A DNA stretch of 64,000 nucleotides, from contig NZ_PYGE01000003.1 in NCBI RefSeq assembly GCF_003014555.1, positions 124,001 to 188,000 of the forward strand. Direction: 5' to 3'. Shown piece by piece: positions 47,645 to 57,009 of this stretch (its first letter is position 1; each line of letters opens with the position of its first letter). This DNA comes from Haloactinopolyspora alba (GTDB lineage Bacteria; Actinomycetota; Actinomycetes; Jiangellales; Jiangellaceae). The notes under the pieces were generated by a model, which had not been told where the DNA came from, searched no databases, and saw only the letters and a program-made list of their open reading frames with translations. Position numbers and translations under genes: made by a program.

Positions 47645-48592
47645 TCAGCACCGGCTCTCGGCGTACTCCTTGGCGTACCCGAGCGTGGTGCGGCTGTTCG
47701 TGCCCAGGGCGTTGCGCACGAACTCCCTGGCCTCGGCCACGCCGCGGCCGGCCCCCAGCACCTCCGGGATGTTCGCCTCGTTGAGCACGACGGTGTGCTG
47801 TGACGTCGCGAGCACGCCGGTGTCCGCCTCCTCGAACCGCCAGTAGCCCGTGTGCAGCGACATCAGCGCCGGCAGCGTGGTCTGCTTGTAGACGATCCGA
47901 TCGTTCGGGAAACACACGCGGACGGACTCGGTGCGATGCGTGGCGCCGTCCTTGGTCCGGGTGTCCATCGACAAGCTCTGCACCCCCGGCGTCTCCTCCG
48001 CCATCGAGACCCACGCCACGTGCGGGAGCCGGTCGGCCCAGGCGTCGGCCTCGTTGACGAAGTCGTACACGTCACCGGCCGCGCCGTGGACGTGCACGGA
48101 GTCCTCGAACGACAGCGTCAGCCCGTTGTCCGCGTCCACGGCCAGCTCGACGTTCGCCTTCAGCGCCGCCAGCTCGGCCTGGCTGTTGCCGTCGACCGCC
48201 CGGTCGATCCACGCGAGGTGGTCCGGATCGTCGTCGACGGCTCGGTAGTCGTGCAACAGCCGCACCCGCGATTCCCGTTCGGACAACGCCTCGATCAGCC
48301 AGGACCCGCCCATGGACGCGACCGGCGGCGCCGACACTTCCTGGCGGAAGTCGATGCGCCGCCGCGACGGATCGAGGGCGCGCCGCGAGATCCAGCTCTT
48401 GGCTTCCCCGTTCGCGGTGGCGAAGATCCGGATCCGTTCGTCGGCTCCCGAACGCTGGACGCAGTCGACGTGCACGGTCGGCGGGAAGATCCGCGGCCAG
48501 TTCTCCACGTCGGCGATCAATCGGTAGATCTCACCGGCCGGTGCGGCCACGGTGACATCGTGTTCCACCTCTCGGCGGCCGTGTGGCGACAT
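47645..48592 (-). CDS. Bifunctional polyketide aromatase/cyclase (two SRPBCC domains)
   Basis: 315 aa with two START/Bet v1-like halves: REVEHDVTVAAPAGEIYRLIADVENWPRIFPPTVHV (1-150) and EDSVHVHGAAGDVYDFVNEADAWADRLPHVAWV (160-315). Di-domain ARO/CYC proteins close and aromatise the first ring of C-9-reduced octa- and decaketides, consistent with the ketoreductase gene just upstream. Same strand and spacing as the core synthase genes. Confidence 0.94.
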   Translation of the reverse strand: MSPHGRREVEHDVTVAAPAGEIYRLIADVENWPRIFPPTVHVDCVQRSGADERIRIFATANGEAKSWISRRALDPSRRRIDFRQEVSAPPVASMGGSWLIEALSERESRVRLLHDYRAVDDDPDHLAWIDRAVDGNSQAELAALKANVELAVDADNGLTLSFEDSVHVHGAAGDVYDFVNEADAWADRLPHVAWVSMAEETPGVQSLSMDTRTKDGATHRTESVRVCFPNDRIVYKQTTLPALMSLHTGYWRFEEADTGVLATSQHTVVLNEANIPEVLGAGRGVAEAREFVRNALGTNSRTTLGYAKEYAESRC

Positions 48593-48626
48593 GTCGCGCC
48601 TCCTTCCACGAGGCTCCGGAGTAGCG

Positions 48627-49412
48627 TCAGAAGTTGCCCAGACCGCCGCAGACGTTGATCGCCTGTGACGTGACCGGAGCGGCGGTGTCCGTGGTCAGAT
48701 AACCGACGAGACCGGCGACCTCGTCGGGCGTGGAGTACCGTCCGAGCGGGATCTTCGCCTGGAACCGGGTCAGCACCTCTTCCTCGGAGATGTCCCACGC
48801 CCGCGCGTAGCCCTGCCGGACCCGCTGCGCCATCGGCGTCTCGACGTAACCCGGGCACACGGCGTTGACGGTGATCCCCGTCGACGCCAGTTCGTTGCCC
48901 AGCGCCTTGGTGAAACCGACGACGCCGTGTTTGGAGGCCGAGTAGGGCGCGCCCAGGACGACACCCTGCTTGCCCGCGGTCGAGGCGATGTTGATGATCC
49001 GGCCGCTGCCACGGCGTCGCATCCCGCCCGCGTTGAGCACCTCGCGGGTCACCCGGAAGACGCTGTTCAGGTTGGTGTCGACGACGTCGAACCACAGGTC
49101 GTCGGCGATGTCGGCAGTGACACCCCCGCCGCTACGGCCGGCGTTGTTCACCAGCACGTCCACCGGGCCGTACCGGGCGACGGCCGCAGGGACCCACGCC
49201 CGGACGGCGTCGAGATCGGTCACGTCGCAGGCGGTGCCGGCGACGTCGTGCCCCTCGTCGACCAGCTGCTTGACGGTGCTGTCCACGTCGGACTCGGTGC
49301 GGGCGCAGATGAAGACCCGGTGGCCCCGACCGGCCAGCGTCCGCGTGACGGCGAGCCCGACGCCGCTGGTAGCTCCGGTGACGAGTGCGACGGGTCGAGT
49401 ACTGGCTGTCAT
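48627..49412 (-). CDS. Polyketide C-9 ketoreductase (ActIII type)
   Basis: 261 aa, the same length as ActIII. TGATSGVGLAV glycine motif, NNAGRSGGG (ActIII has NNAGRPGGG, so the proline of the PGG motif is serine), S in NIASTAGKQG and Y-x3-K in APYSASKHGVVGFTKALGNEL, ending VTSQAINVCGGLGNF. Reduces the C-9 keto group of the nascent poly-beta-keto chain with NADPH. Start ATG 49412 has GAGGAGG upstream. Confidence 0.95.
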   Translation of the reverse strand: MTASTRPVALVTGATSGVGLAVTRTLAGRGHRVFICARTESDVDSTVKQLVDEGHDVAGTACDVTDLDAVRAWVPAAVARYGPVDVLVNNAGRSGGGVTADIADDLWFDVVDTNLNSVFRVTREVLNAGGMRRRGSGRIINIASTAGKQGVVLGAPYSASKHGVVGFTKALGNELASTGITVNAVCPGYVETPMAQRVRQGYARAWDISEEEVLTRFQAKIPLGRYSTPDEVAGLVGYLTTDTAAPVTSQAINVCGGLGNF

Positions 49413-49462
49413 GCCTCCTCCTCGTGTGGTCCGGGGGTGCCCGCCGGCGCCGGATCCGGCGC

Positions 49463-49720
49463 TCACGCGGCGAGCCTGTCGTTCACCGCCGCCAGCAGCT
49501 GCCGTGGCGTGTCGACGTCGTTGATCGTCGCGTCGTCCAGCTCGACCCCGGTAGCCCGCTCGAGCCGGGCTCCGGCTTCCAGCAGCGCGAGCGAGTCGTA
49601 GCCGAGCTCACCGAAGTCGGTGTCGAGGATCTCGCCGTCGAGGTCGACCCCGTCGGACTCCCCGGCCACCTCCCGCAGGACCTCCTTGAGGCTGTCGATG
49701 GTGACTTCACGCATCGTCAT
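49463..49720 (-). CDS. Acyl carrier protein, likely also made from an internal start
   Basis: 85 aa from ATG 49720: [21 protein letters not shown], phosphopantetheine site [19 protein letters not shown] with S43, then [24 protein letters not shown] lies 7 nt upstream, as strong as other sites in the cluster. It tethers the growing chain on phosphopantetheine. This frame is the 3-prime portion of the KS-beta/ACP fusion reading frame. No phosphopantetheinyl transferase gene is in the window. Confidence 0.8.
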   Translation of the reverse strand: MTMREVTIDSLKEVLREVAGESDGVDLDGEILDTDFGELGYDSLALLEAGARLERATGVELDDATINDVDTPRQLLAAVNDRLAA

Positions 49721-50968
49721 CGCGAATCCCTCCGTCACGTTCGGCGCGGCACGGTTCGCCGGCCGGCGCACCACCACCGCGGAGTTGAAACCGTCGTATC
49801 CCCGTGCCAGCACCAGCGCCGCATCCACGGCGGCGCTCCTGGGCCGTTCGAGCACCAGGTCGAGGCGGTGCGCCGTGGCCGGCTCGACGTTGGTCGTCGG
49901 CGGGATCAGCCGGTCACGGATCGACAGCAGCGCGGCGGCGACGTCCACCGACGCCGCCCCGGACAGCATCCGTCCGGTCATCGTCTTCGGCGCCGTGACC
50001 GGGACCGCCTCCGGCCCGAACACCGCGGAGATCGCCGTCGCCTCGACGCGGTCCAGGTCGGGGACGGCCGCAGCGTCGGCGAAGACGACGTCGATGTCGC
50101 CCGGCGCCATGCCGGCGTCGTGCAGCGCCTGCTCGATCGCCCGCCGCAAACCTGGCTCCCGCCCGCTTCCCGGGCCGGGGTCGAAGGTCGCGGCATAGCC
50201 GGCGATCTCTCCGTAAACCGTGGCCGAGCGCGCCCGGGCCGCCTCGGCGTCCTCGACGACGAGCAGCGCACCGCCTTCGCCGGGTACGTGCCCGCGAGCA
50301 CCGGCGTCGAACGGCCGGTAGGCCCGGTCCGGATCGTCGCTGGTCGTCATCCGTCCGGCCGCCATCTGCGCCACCCAGCCCCAGGAGCAGATCGACGCGT
50401 CGACGCCGCCGGCGACCGTGACCGGACATCCCTTGCGCACGAGCCGGCGCGCCTGGCCGAGCGCGTCGAGCCCTCCGGCTTGGTCGGCCACGAGCACGCC
50501 GCTGGGCCCGCGGGTGCCGTGCCGGATCGAGATCTGCCCGGTGTTCACCGCGTAGAACCAGGCGAAGGACTGGTACGCGCTGACGAACTTCCCGCCTTTG
50601 CTCCACAGGTTCCGCAGCTGACCCTCGCCGAACTCGAAGCCGCCGGAGGAGCTGGCGGTGACCACCCCCACGTCGTACTCCGGCCAGTCCTGCGGCGTGA
50701 TCCCGGCGTCGTCCAGGGCCCAGTCCGCGGCCACGAGCGCCATCCGGGTCATGTGGTCCGTCTGCGGCAGCAGCCGGCTGGGCAGGTGCTCCTCGGCGAC
50801 GAAGCCCGGCACCTGGCCGGCCAGCCGCGCCGGATACGTGCTGGCGTCGAACCGTTCGATGTGGCGGATGCCGTTGACCCCGCGACGGGTGCGCGCCCAG
50901 TACTCGGCCGTGCCGAGGCCGGTCGGCGCCACCACGCCCATCCCGGTGACGACGGCTGACGCGTTCAC
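49463..50968 (-). CDS. Chain-length factor (KS-beta) fused in frame to acyl carrier protein
   Basis: One open frame of 501 codons. Residues 1-416 are a KS-beta: [15 protein letters not shown]163 replacing the KS-alpha cysteine ([14 protein letters not shown]), [23 protein letters not shown], and an end at [19 protein letters not shown]. No stop follows; the frame runs through VTEGFA into [13 protein letters not shown] of the ACP (417-501). GTG 50968 overlaps the KS-alpha stop (GTGA). In standard clusters KS-beta and ACP are separate. The GGAGGGATTCGCGATG junction keeps a ribosome site for the ACP, so both a fusion and a free ACP may be made. A lost stop codon or a sequencing error would give the same picture. 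Confidence 0.85.
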   Translation of the reverse strand: MNASAVVTGMGVVAPTGLGTAEYWARTRRGVNGIRHIERFDASTYPARLAGQVPGFVAEEHLPSRLLPQTDHMTRMALVAADWALDDAGITPQDWPEYDVGVVTASSSGGFEFGEGQLRNLWSKGGKFVSAYQSFAWFYAVNTGQISIRHGTRGPSGVLVADQAGGLDALGQARRLVRKGCPVTVAGGVDASICSWGWVAQMAAGRMTTSDDPDRAYRPFDAGARGHVPGEGGALLVVEDAEAARARSATVYGEIAGYAATFDPGPGSGREPGLRRAIEQALHDAGMAPGDIDVVFADAAAVPDLDRVEATAISAVFGPEAVPVTAPKTMTGRMLSGAASVDVAAALLSIRDRLIPPTTNVEPATAHRLDLVLERPRSAAVDAALVLARGYDGFNSAVVVRRPANRAAPNVTEGFAMTMREVTIDSLKEVLREVAGESDGVDLDGEILDTDFGELGYDSLALLEAGARLERATGVELDDATINDVDTPRQLLAAVNDRLAA

Positions 50969-52221
50969 GCCGCCCTCCCGAGCACCATCGCGCTCTGGAA
51001 TCCGCCGAATCCGCTGCCGACGGAGAGCACCGCGTCGGTCGGCCACTGCCGTGACTCCAGCGGGACGTAGTCCAGGTCGCATTCCGGGTCCGGTTCGTGC
51101 AGGTTCGCGGTCGGCGGGACGACGTTGTTCTCGATCGCCAGCGCCGACGCCGCGATCTCGATCGACCCGATCGCGCCGAGCGAGTGCCCCACCATCGACT
51201 TGATGGAGCTCACCGGAGTCCGGTACGCGTACTGCCCGAGGCTGCGCTTGAACGCCGCCGTCTCGTGCCGGTCGTTCTGCTTCGTCCCGGACCCGTGCGC
51301 GTTGACGTAGTCGATCCGTTCCGGATCGAGCCTGGCCTCGGCCAGCGCGGCGTCGATCGCCGCGGCCATCTCGCGCCCGTCCGCGCGCAGCCCGGTCATG
51401 TGGTAGGCGTTGCACCGCGTGGCGAACCCGGCGATCTCGGCGTACGGGTGCGCGCCGCGCGACCTGGCCCGTTCGTACTCCTCGAGCACGAACATCGCCG
51501 CCCCCTCCCCCAGCACGAACCCGTTGCGCGTGCCGTCGAACGGGCGGGACGCGTGCTGCGGATCGTCGTTGCGCGGCGTGGTCGCCTTGATCGCGTCGAA
51601 GCAGGCCACGGTGATCGGCGAGATCGGGGCGTCGGCACCGCCGGCGATCATCAGGTCGGCGCCGCCTTCGCGGATCACGTCCGTCGCGTGCCCGACGGCA
51701 TCCAGACCGGACGTGCAGCCGGTGGAGACCACGGCCGCCGGCCCTTCGGCGCCCACCGCGTGCGCGACCTCCTTCGCGAACGAGCTCGGCACGAAGTAGT
51801 CGTAGAGGTGCGGGACCACGTAGGCGTGGTCGACCACGTCCAGCCGGCCGCCGTCACTGACGACGCGGTACTCCCGGTCCAGTCCCATGGTCGCGCCGAC
51901 CGCGCTGCCGACCGTGATACCGAGCCGGTGCGGGTCGGTGGCCGCCGGGTCGACGCCGCTGTCGATCACCGCTTGTCCTGCGGTCACCACCGCGAACTGT
52001 GCGGCTCGGTCCATGCGACGGGATTCCTGCGGGCTCAGCCCGTGCATCTCCGGGTCGAAATCGACTTCGGCCGCCACGTGGGAGCGGAACGGGCCGGGGT
52101 CGAAGAAGCTGATCGTTCTGGTCGCCGTGCGCCCGTCACTGAGCAGCGCCCAGAACTCCTTGGTGTTCACGCCCCCCGGGGCGACTACTCCGATGCCGGT
52201 GATCACGACTCGCCGTTCCAT
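50965..52221 (-). CDS. Beta-ketoacyl synthase KS-alpha of type II polyketide synthase
   Basis: 418 aa, condenses malonyl-ACP units. Active-site C169 in [12 protein letters not shown], histidines in [12 protein letters not shown] (about 309) and [12 protein letters not shown] (about 346), [24 protein letters not shown] in between. The ATG at 52221 is fixed by AAGGAG seven nt upstream and [17 protein letters not shown]. Last base pairs overlap the KS-beta GTG. Together with KS-beta, ketoreductase, aromatase and TcmI-type cyclase it defines a reduced aromatic polyketide, probably octa- or decaketide; chain length cannot be assigned from sequence alone. Confidence 0.96.
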   Translation of the reverse strand: MERRVVITGIGVVAPGGVNTKEFWALLSDGRTATRTISFFDPGPFRSHVAAEVDFDPEMHGLSPQESRRMDRAAQFAVVTAGQAVIDSGVDPAATDPHRLGITVGSAVGATMGLDREYRVVSDGGRLDVVDHAYVVPHLYDYFVPSSFAKEVAHAVGAEGPAAVVSTGCTSGLDAVGHATDVIREGGADLMIAGGADAPISPITVACFDAIKATTPRNDDPQHASRPFDGTRNGFVLGEGAAMFVLEEYERARSRGAHPYAEIAGFATRCNAYHMTGLRADGREMAAAIDAALAEARLDPERIDYVNAHGSGTKQNDRHETAAFKRSLGQYAYRTPVSSIKSMVGHSLGAIGSIEIAASALAIENNVVPPTANLHEPDPECDLDYVPLESRQWPTDAVLSVGSGFGGFQSAMVLGRAA

Positions 52222-52249
52222 GTGGATTCTCCTTCGGAAGAGAGGTCCC

Positions 52250-52579
52250 TCACGAAGCTCTGGACCAGTGGTAGAAGGGCGTGGCCATGGCATCGGCCGG
52301 CGATCGCCACGTCTGCGGGTCGTACGCCGCGACGTGTGGTTCCAGGTCGCGGCTGATCTTCACGAACAGCGGATGCGTCTTCGCGTCCTCGATCGCAGCG
52401 CCGCCGTTCTCCGAGTCGAAGTCCTGCAGATGGAAGTACAGTCCGTGAAAACGGAAGAGCTGCCGGCGCCGCGTGCCCATGAGCTGCGGCATCTCGGTGC
52501 GATCGAACTCCTCGAACAGTCCGGCGATCTCGTCGCCGGAGCCTTCCCGCATCCGCGCCACGATCAGGGTGCTGTGCAT
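52250..52579 (-). CDS. TcmI-family polyketide cyclase
   Basis: 109 aa, ferredoxin-like dimer family: [53 protein letters not shown] and the ending [10 protein letters not shown] are characteristic. Members (TcmI, JadI, UrdF) close later rings in tetracenomycin and angucycline pathways. First gene of the core synthase operon, 28 nt before KS-alpha, so its promoter should be in the upstream 535-bp gap. Confidence 0.94.
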   Translation of the reverse strand: MHSTLIVARMREGSGDEIAGLFEEFDRTEMPQLMGTRRRQLFRFHGLYFHLQDFDSENGGAAIEDAKTHPLFVKISRDLEPHVAAYDPQTWRSPADAMATPFYHWSRAS

Positions 52580-53114
52580 GTGAACCTCCTGCCTGTCGAG
52601 CGCCAGGGCCCGTGCGGGCGCGCACGTCGGCCGCGCCCGGATTCCGGGACGCGTCCTGTGACTTGCGGATTCACCACCGGCAACGGCGTAGTCGTTTCGA
52701 CGTCGTCACGCCTTCGCGGTGATTCGCCGATTGAGATGATCGGTTCAGAGATCGGTCCAGGTGACCGGCGCGCGGCGCCGGCGGCACCGCAGCAGAGAAA
52801 ACAGCCCGGGGACTCACACGGGGCAGGCGGCCCCGGGAGAACAACGTCGCCGGTGAATCCGGCCCGGCATTCGGCGACACCATCACGACATCGCGCCCGA
52901 AATCGGGCATAAGTGTTTCGCCGCAATAAAGCGTGACAGTCGGCGATCAGGGTGTCAAGAGCGCGCGAATGCCTGCGGCGTCCACCCAGCACGGCCCTTG
53001 GCGATCACGCCGGCCGTTCGCGCAGGTCGCCGGCGTGAGCCGAAGGCCCGGACGGACGCCGGTCCGGTGGCGCCTTACGTCGTCGGCCGCGCCCGCCGGT
53101 TCGCGCGATCGCTG
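52580..53114. promoter_or_regulatory. 535-bp region with the probable promoter of the polyketide operon
   Basis: No gene is supported. On the minus strand TTGACA (52953-52958) is followed about 22 nt later by CTTTATTG in a locally AT-rich patch, an overlong spacing that would suit an activator-dependent promoter for the cyclase/KS operon. Leader to the cyclase start would be about 340 nt. A 10-bp hairpin at 53005-53038 lies at the gltX side. Confidence 0.4.
53005..53038 (-). terminator. Candidate hairpin terminator after gltX
   Basis: TCACGCCGGC and GCCGGCGTGA form a perfect 10-bp stem with a 14-nt loop, 77 nt beyond the gltX stop. No T-run; placement between gltX and the cluster suggests transcript separation. 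Confidence 0.4.
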
Positions 53115-54650
53115 TCAGGCAGCAGGCACGTGCGGCAACGCGGCCTCGATCCGAGCGATCGTGCGCTCGCGGCCCAGCAGCTCCAGCGACTCGAACAGCG
53201 GCGGAGACACCCGGCGGCCGGTCACCGCCACCCGCACCGGGCCGAACGCGTGCTTCGGCTTGATACCGAGCCCATCCACCAGCGCCGCGCGCAACGCCGC
53301 CTCGATGGCCTCGGTCTGCCAGGCGTCGACGCCGGCGAGCGCCGACCGGGCCGCCTCGAGCACCGGGCGCGCGTCCGGCTTGAGCACCTTGGTGACCGAG
53401 TCCTCGTCCAGCTCCACCGTGTCGCCGGCGAACAGGAACCCGAGCATCCCGACGGACTCGTCCAGCACCGTCATCCGCTCCTGCACCAGCGGTGTCGCCG
53501 CCTTCAGCAACTCCAGGTCCGCGTCCGGCGCCGGGTCGGCCAGCACGCCGGCGCTCTGCAGGTGCGGGACCATCCGCTCGGCGAGGTCGTCGACGGACAG
53601 CCGCCGCAGCCACGCGCCGTTGATGGCCTCGGCCTTGTGCAGGTCGAAGCGGGCCGCGTTGGAGTTGACCCGGGTGACGTCGAACGCCTCGGCCATCTCG
53701 GCCATCGAGAAGACCTCGCGGTCCTCACCGATGGACCAGCCCAGAAGTGCCAGGTAGTTCAGCAGGCCCTCGGGCAGGAACCCGCGGTCGCGGTAGAGCT
53801 GCAACGACGACTGCGGGTCACGCTTGGACAGCTTGCGGTTGCCGTCGCCGGTCACCAGCGGCAGATGCCCGTAGCGCGGCAACGGGCCCGAGGCGACGCC
53901 GATGTCGCGCAGCGCCTCGTGCAACACCAGCTGCCGCGGAGTCGACGACAGCAGGTCCTCGCCGCGCAGCACGTGCGTGATGCCCATCAGCGCGTCGTCG
54001 ACCGGGTTCACCAGCGGGTAGAGCGGGTGCCCGTTGGCGCGGACCAGCACGTAGTCGAACAGGTTGTTCTCGTCGACGCTGATCTCGCCGCGGACGAGGT
54101 CGGTGAACGTGATCGGACGGTCGGGCATGCGCATCCGCAGCACCGGCTGCCGACCCTCCGCCCGGTAGGCCTCGACCTGCTCGTCGGTCAGCGTGCGGCA
54201 CCGGCCGTCGTAGCCGCTCGGCTTGCCCGCCGCCCGCGCGGCCTCGCGCCGCTCGTCGAGCTCCTCGGGCGTGCAGTAGCAATGGTAGGCGCGCCCTGCT
54301 TCCAGCAGCCGCTGCGCCGTGTCGGCGTAGTGCTGGTGTCGCAGCGACTGGCGGTACGGCGTGTGCGGCCCGCCGACGTCGGGTCCCTCGTCCCAGGTCA
54401 GCCCCAGCCAGCGCATGGCATCGAGCATCGCCTCGTAGGACTCCTCGGTGTCGCGGCTGACGTCGGTGTCCTCGATGCGGAACACGAACGAGCCGCCGAA
54501 GTGCCGCGCGAACGCCCAGTTGTACAGCGCCGCCCTGACCACGCCGACGTGCGGGTTCCCGGTCGGCGAGGGCGAGTAGCGGACACGGACGTCCGCGGGG
54601 GCGACGTCGCCGAGCACGAGGTCGTCCGACGCGCCGGAGCCGTCAGTCAC
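53115..54650 (-). CDS. gltX: Glutamyl-tRNA synthetase
   Basis: 511 aa class I synthetase charging tRNA-Glu (and, in actinobacteria that use the amidotransferase route, tRNA-Gln). HIGH-like motif [12 protein letters not shown] (25-36), [23 protein letters not shown] and KMSKS-like [10 protein letters not shown]; the C-terminal anticodon-binding domain is complete. Housekeeping gene marking the right border of the accessory region. In other actinobacteria tRNA-Gln and tRNA-Glu follow directly; here they are 44 kb away. Confidence 0.97.
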   Translation of the reverse strand: MTDGSGASDDLVLGDVAPADVRVRYSPSPTGNPHVGVVRAALYNWAFARHFGGSFVFRIEDTDVSRDTEESYEAMLDAMRWLGLTWDEGPDVGGPHTPYRQSLRHQHYADTAQRLLEAGRAYHCYCTPEELDERREAARAAGKPSGYDGRCRTLTDEQVEAYRAEGRQPVLRMRMPDRPITFTDLVRGEISVDENNLFDYVLVRANGHPLYPLVNPVDDALMGITHVLRGEDLLSSTPRQLVLHEALRDIGVASGPLPRYGHLPLVTGDGNRKLSKRDPQSSLQLYRDRGFLPEGLLNYLALLGWSIGEDREVFSMAEMAEAFDVTRVNSNAARFDLHKAEAINGAWLRRLSVDDLAERMVPHLQSAGVLADPAPDADLELLKAATPLVQERMTVLDESVGMLGFLFAGDTVELDEDSVTKVLKPDARPVLEAARSALAGVDAWQTEAIEAALRAALVDGLGIKPKHAFGPVRVAVTGRRVSPPLFESLELLGRERTIARIEAALPHVPAA

Positions 54651-54755
54651 TTCAGATCACCTTGAGTCTCGAAAGGTCCTCGAACGAACAGGCGGGCGGA
54701 CCCGCACCGCGCACAGTACCGGTACCGGCCCGCGTGACACACGTCGGCAAGTTGC

Positions 54756-54770
54756 ACATGATTCTCATGT
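54756..54770. promoter_or_regulatory. Palindrome upstream of the AztD-like gene, possible Zur site
   Basis: ACATGA-TTC-TCATGT is a perfect 6-3-6 inverted repeat 18 nt before the AztD-like start. Its 15-bp length and ATGA/TCAT content recall Fur/Zur boxes, and AztD is a zinc protein. Regulator identity is inferred. Confidence 0.4.
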
Positions 54771-54788
54771 TCTGTTAGAACGTCCATC

Positions 54789-56054
54789 ATGACCCGTCCG
54801 CAGCTGCCCACACGTCCCCGAAACCGCCTCACTGCCGCGTTGACCGCCGCACTCGCCCTGACCGTCGCCGCATGCGGCACCGGCGCCGACGGTTCCGGAT
54901 CCGACGCCGGCTCCGGTTCGCGGACCGCCGCCGGCGAGCAGGACGGCCCGCCGGACTCCAGCCGCCGCGAGGTCGACGCGCCGCGTCCCCGCCTCGTCGT
55001 CGCCCACCAGAACGGAGCCGCCGTCATCGACCCGGCCGACGGCCGCCGGCTCGCGGCGTTCGACACCACGAGCGCGCCACGCCTGACAACGCTCGGCGAC
55101 GGCCGGCACGTCGCGCTCGTGCAGGCCGACGCCGGTCGCACCGACTTCCTCGACGCCGGCGCATGGTCGTCGGCCCACGGAGACCACTTCCACCACTACG
55201 TGGCCGACCCCGCGCTGCGCACCTCCGCCGTCGACGGACCGCGCCCCGTGCACGTGGTGTCGAACGCCGGGCGTACGGCCGTGTTCCACGACGGCTCCGG
55301 CACGGCGCAGGTCTTCGGCAACGATGGCCTGCTCATCGACAGTCTCGACGCCTCCACGGTCGACAGCGGCGGAGCACACCACGGTGTGGTCGTTCCGCTC
55401 GACGACGGCGCGCTGGTGTCGGTACCCGGCCCCGCGGAGCTGCCGAACGGCATGGCGCTCGTCGACGCCGGCGGCGACGTCCAGGCACGGTTCGAGGACT
55501 GCCCCGGCCTGCACGGCGAGACCGTCGTCGACGACACGGCGGTCTTCGGCTGCGAGAACGGCCTCATGCTGGTGACCGGCGACACGTCGAGCACCATCGC
55601 CAACCCCGACGGCTCCGGCGAGCGGGTGGGCGGTTTTGCCGCAGGAAGCGCGGATCCGCTGATCGGCGACTACGCCGACGACTCGTTCGCCGTCGTCGAC
55701 GTCGACGCGGGGACGTTCGAGGTCGTCGACGCCGGGGCCACGTACGGCCCGTACGCCGCCGGACCGCACGGCCGGATCGTCGCCCTGGGCACCGACGGCT
55801 CGCTACGGATCATCGACCCGGCCGGCGGCTCCGCGGTCGCGACGATCCCGGTGCTGGACCCGTTCGAGCTGCCGGAAGGACACGGCGGGCTGGCGCCGTC
55901 ACTGGCCGTCGCCGGGCACACCGCCTACGTCGCCGACCCGGCCACATCCACGATCGTCCCCGTCGACCTGCAGGCGCGGTCGGCCGGCGAGCCGATCGCC
56001 CTGGAGGCGACGCCGACCGATCTCGTCGCCGTCGGCACCGCACCGACGCACTGA
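54789..56054 (+). CDS. AztD-like zinc metallochaperone lipoprotein
   Basis: 421 aa. Signal sequence with lipobox LTVAAC (C29), a low-complexity linker to about 65, then a beta-propeller-like series of strands. The His cluster HGDHFHHY (H130, H133, H135, H136) matches the zinc-binding region I associate with AztD proteins, periplasmic chaperones handing zinc to the AztABC importer. No aztA, aztB or aztC gene is nearby, so it is an orphan copy here. It is divergent to gltX and convergent with the FAH-family gene, interrupting the usual gltX-FAH neighbourhood. Confidence 0.75.
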   Translation: MTRPQLPTRPRNRLTAALTAALALTVAACGTGADGSGSDAGSGSRTAAGEQDGPPDSSRREVDAPRPRLVVAHQNGAAVIDPADGRRLAAFDTTSAPRLTTLGDGRHVALVQADAGRTDFLDAGAWSSAHGDHFHHYVADPALRTSAVDGPRPVHVVSNAGRTAVFHDGSGTAQVFGNDGLLIDSLDASTVDSGGAHHGVVVPLDDGALVSVPGPAELPNGMALVDAGGDVQARFEDCPGLHGETVVDDTAVFGCENGLMLVTGDTSSTIANPDGSGERVGGFAAGSADPLIGDYADDSFAVVDVDAGTFEVVDAGATYGPYAAGPHGRIVALGTDGSLRIIDPAGGSAVATIPVLDPFELPEGHGGLAPSLAVAGHTAYVADPATSTIVPVDLQARSAGEPIALEATPTDLVAVGTAPTH

Positions 56055-56102
56055 CCGTCACCGCTCGCCGGCGACCCCACTCACGTCGATGACGAGAACG
56101 TG

Positions 56103-56885
56103 TCAGTCGGCGGGGACCACGGGGTTCGACAGGACACCGATGTTCTCGACGGTCACGGTGACGTGGTCGCCGGCCCTGATCTCGCCGACCCCGGCCGGCG
56201 TCCCGGTCAGGATGACGTCGCCCGGCAGCAGCGTGAACGCCTCGCTGGCGTAGGACACCAGCGTCGCGACGTCGAAGGCCAGCTGCGACGTCCGTCCGTC
56301 CTGCCGCTCGTCGTCGTTCACGCGGCAGCGCACGGCCAGGTCGGCCGGGTCGAGGTCGGTCTCGATCCACGGGCCCAGCGGGCAGAACGAGTCGAAGCCC
56401 TTGGCCCGTGTCCACTGCGCGTCACTGCGCTGCAGGTCGCGCGCGGTGACGTCGTTCGCGGCGGTGTAGCCGAAGATCACCTCGGGAACCTGTTCCTTCG
56501 GCACCGACTTGGCGATCCGGCCGATGACGACGGCCAGCTCGGCCTCGTGGTGAACCTCGTGCGACTGCTCGGGCAGCACGATCGGCTCGTCCGGCCCGAC
56601 GACGGACGTGTTCGGCTTGAGGAACAGCAGCGGCTCGTCCGGCATCGGATGGTCCAGCTCGCTGGCGTGGTCGGCGTAGTTGCGCCCGACGCCGACGACC
56701 TTGCTGCGCGGAATGACCGGCGCGAGCAGCCGGGCGTCCTCGAGCGCGACCTTCTCGCCGGTCAGCTGGACGGCACGGTAGAGCGGATCGCCCTGCAGCA
56801 CCGCGATGACCGTCTCGCCGTTCTCGTCCTGCCCGACCGCGCCGAAGCGCGGCTCGTCCCCCGTCGTGAATCTCGCGATACGCAC
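56103..56885 (-). CDS. Fumarylacetoacetate hydrolase-family protein
   Basis: 260 aa. Core features KVVGVGRNYADHASEL, LFLKPNTSVVGPDEPIVLP, the metal ligands in HHEAELAVVIG, GYTAANDVTARDLQ and DVILTGTPAGVGEI. Family members hydrolyse, decarboxylate or isomerise 2-keto/acylpyruvate compounds; the reaction of this chromosomal copy is not assigned. A gene of this family next to gltX is a conserved actinobacterial arrangement (for example in mycobacteria). Confidence 0.92.
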   Translation of the reverse strand: MRIARFTTGDEPRFGAVGQDENGETVIAVLQGDPLYRAVQLTGEKVALEDARLLAPVIPRSKVVGVGRNYADHASELDHPMPDEPLLFLKPNTSVVGPDEPIVLPEQSHEVHHEAELAVVIGRIAKSVPKEQVPEVIFGYTAANDVTARDLQRSDAQWTRAKGFDSFCPLGPWIETDLDPADLAVRCRVNDDERQDGRTSQLAFDVATLVSYASEAFTLLPGDVILTGTPAGVGEIRAGDHVTVTVENIGVLSNPVVPAD

Positions 56886-57009
56886 GACGGTGAGCGTAAC
56901 GGACGCCGCTCAGGGCGTGGGGACCGACAGCGCGAGAATACCGGTCACATAGGTGGCGGGGCACACTGTCGCGCTCCCCTCGAAGCTGCGTCCGGATCGG
57001 AGAACTCGC

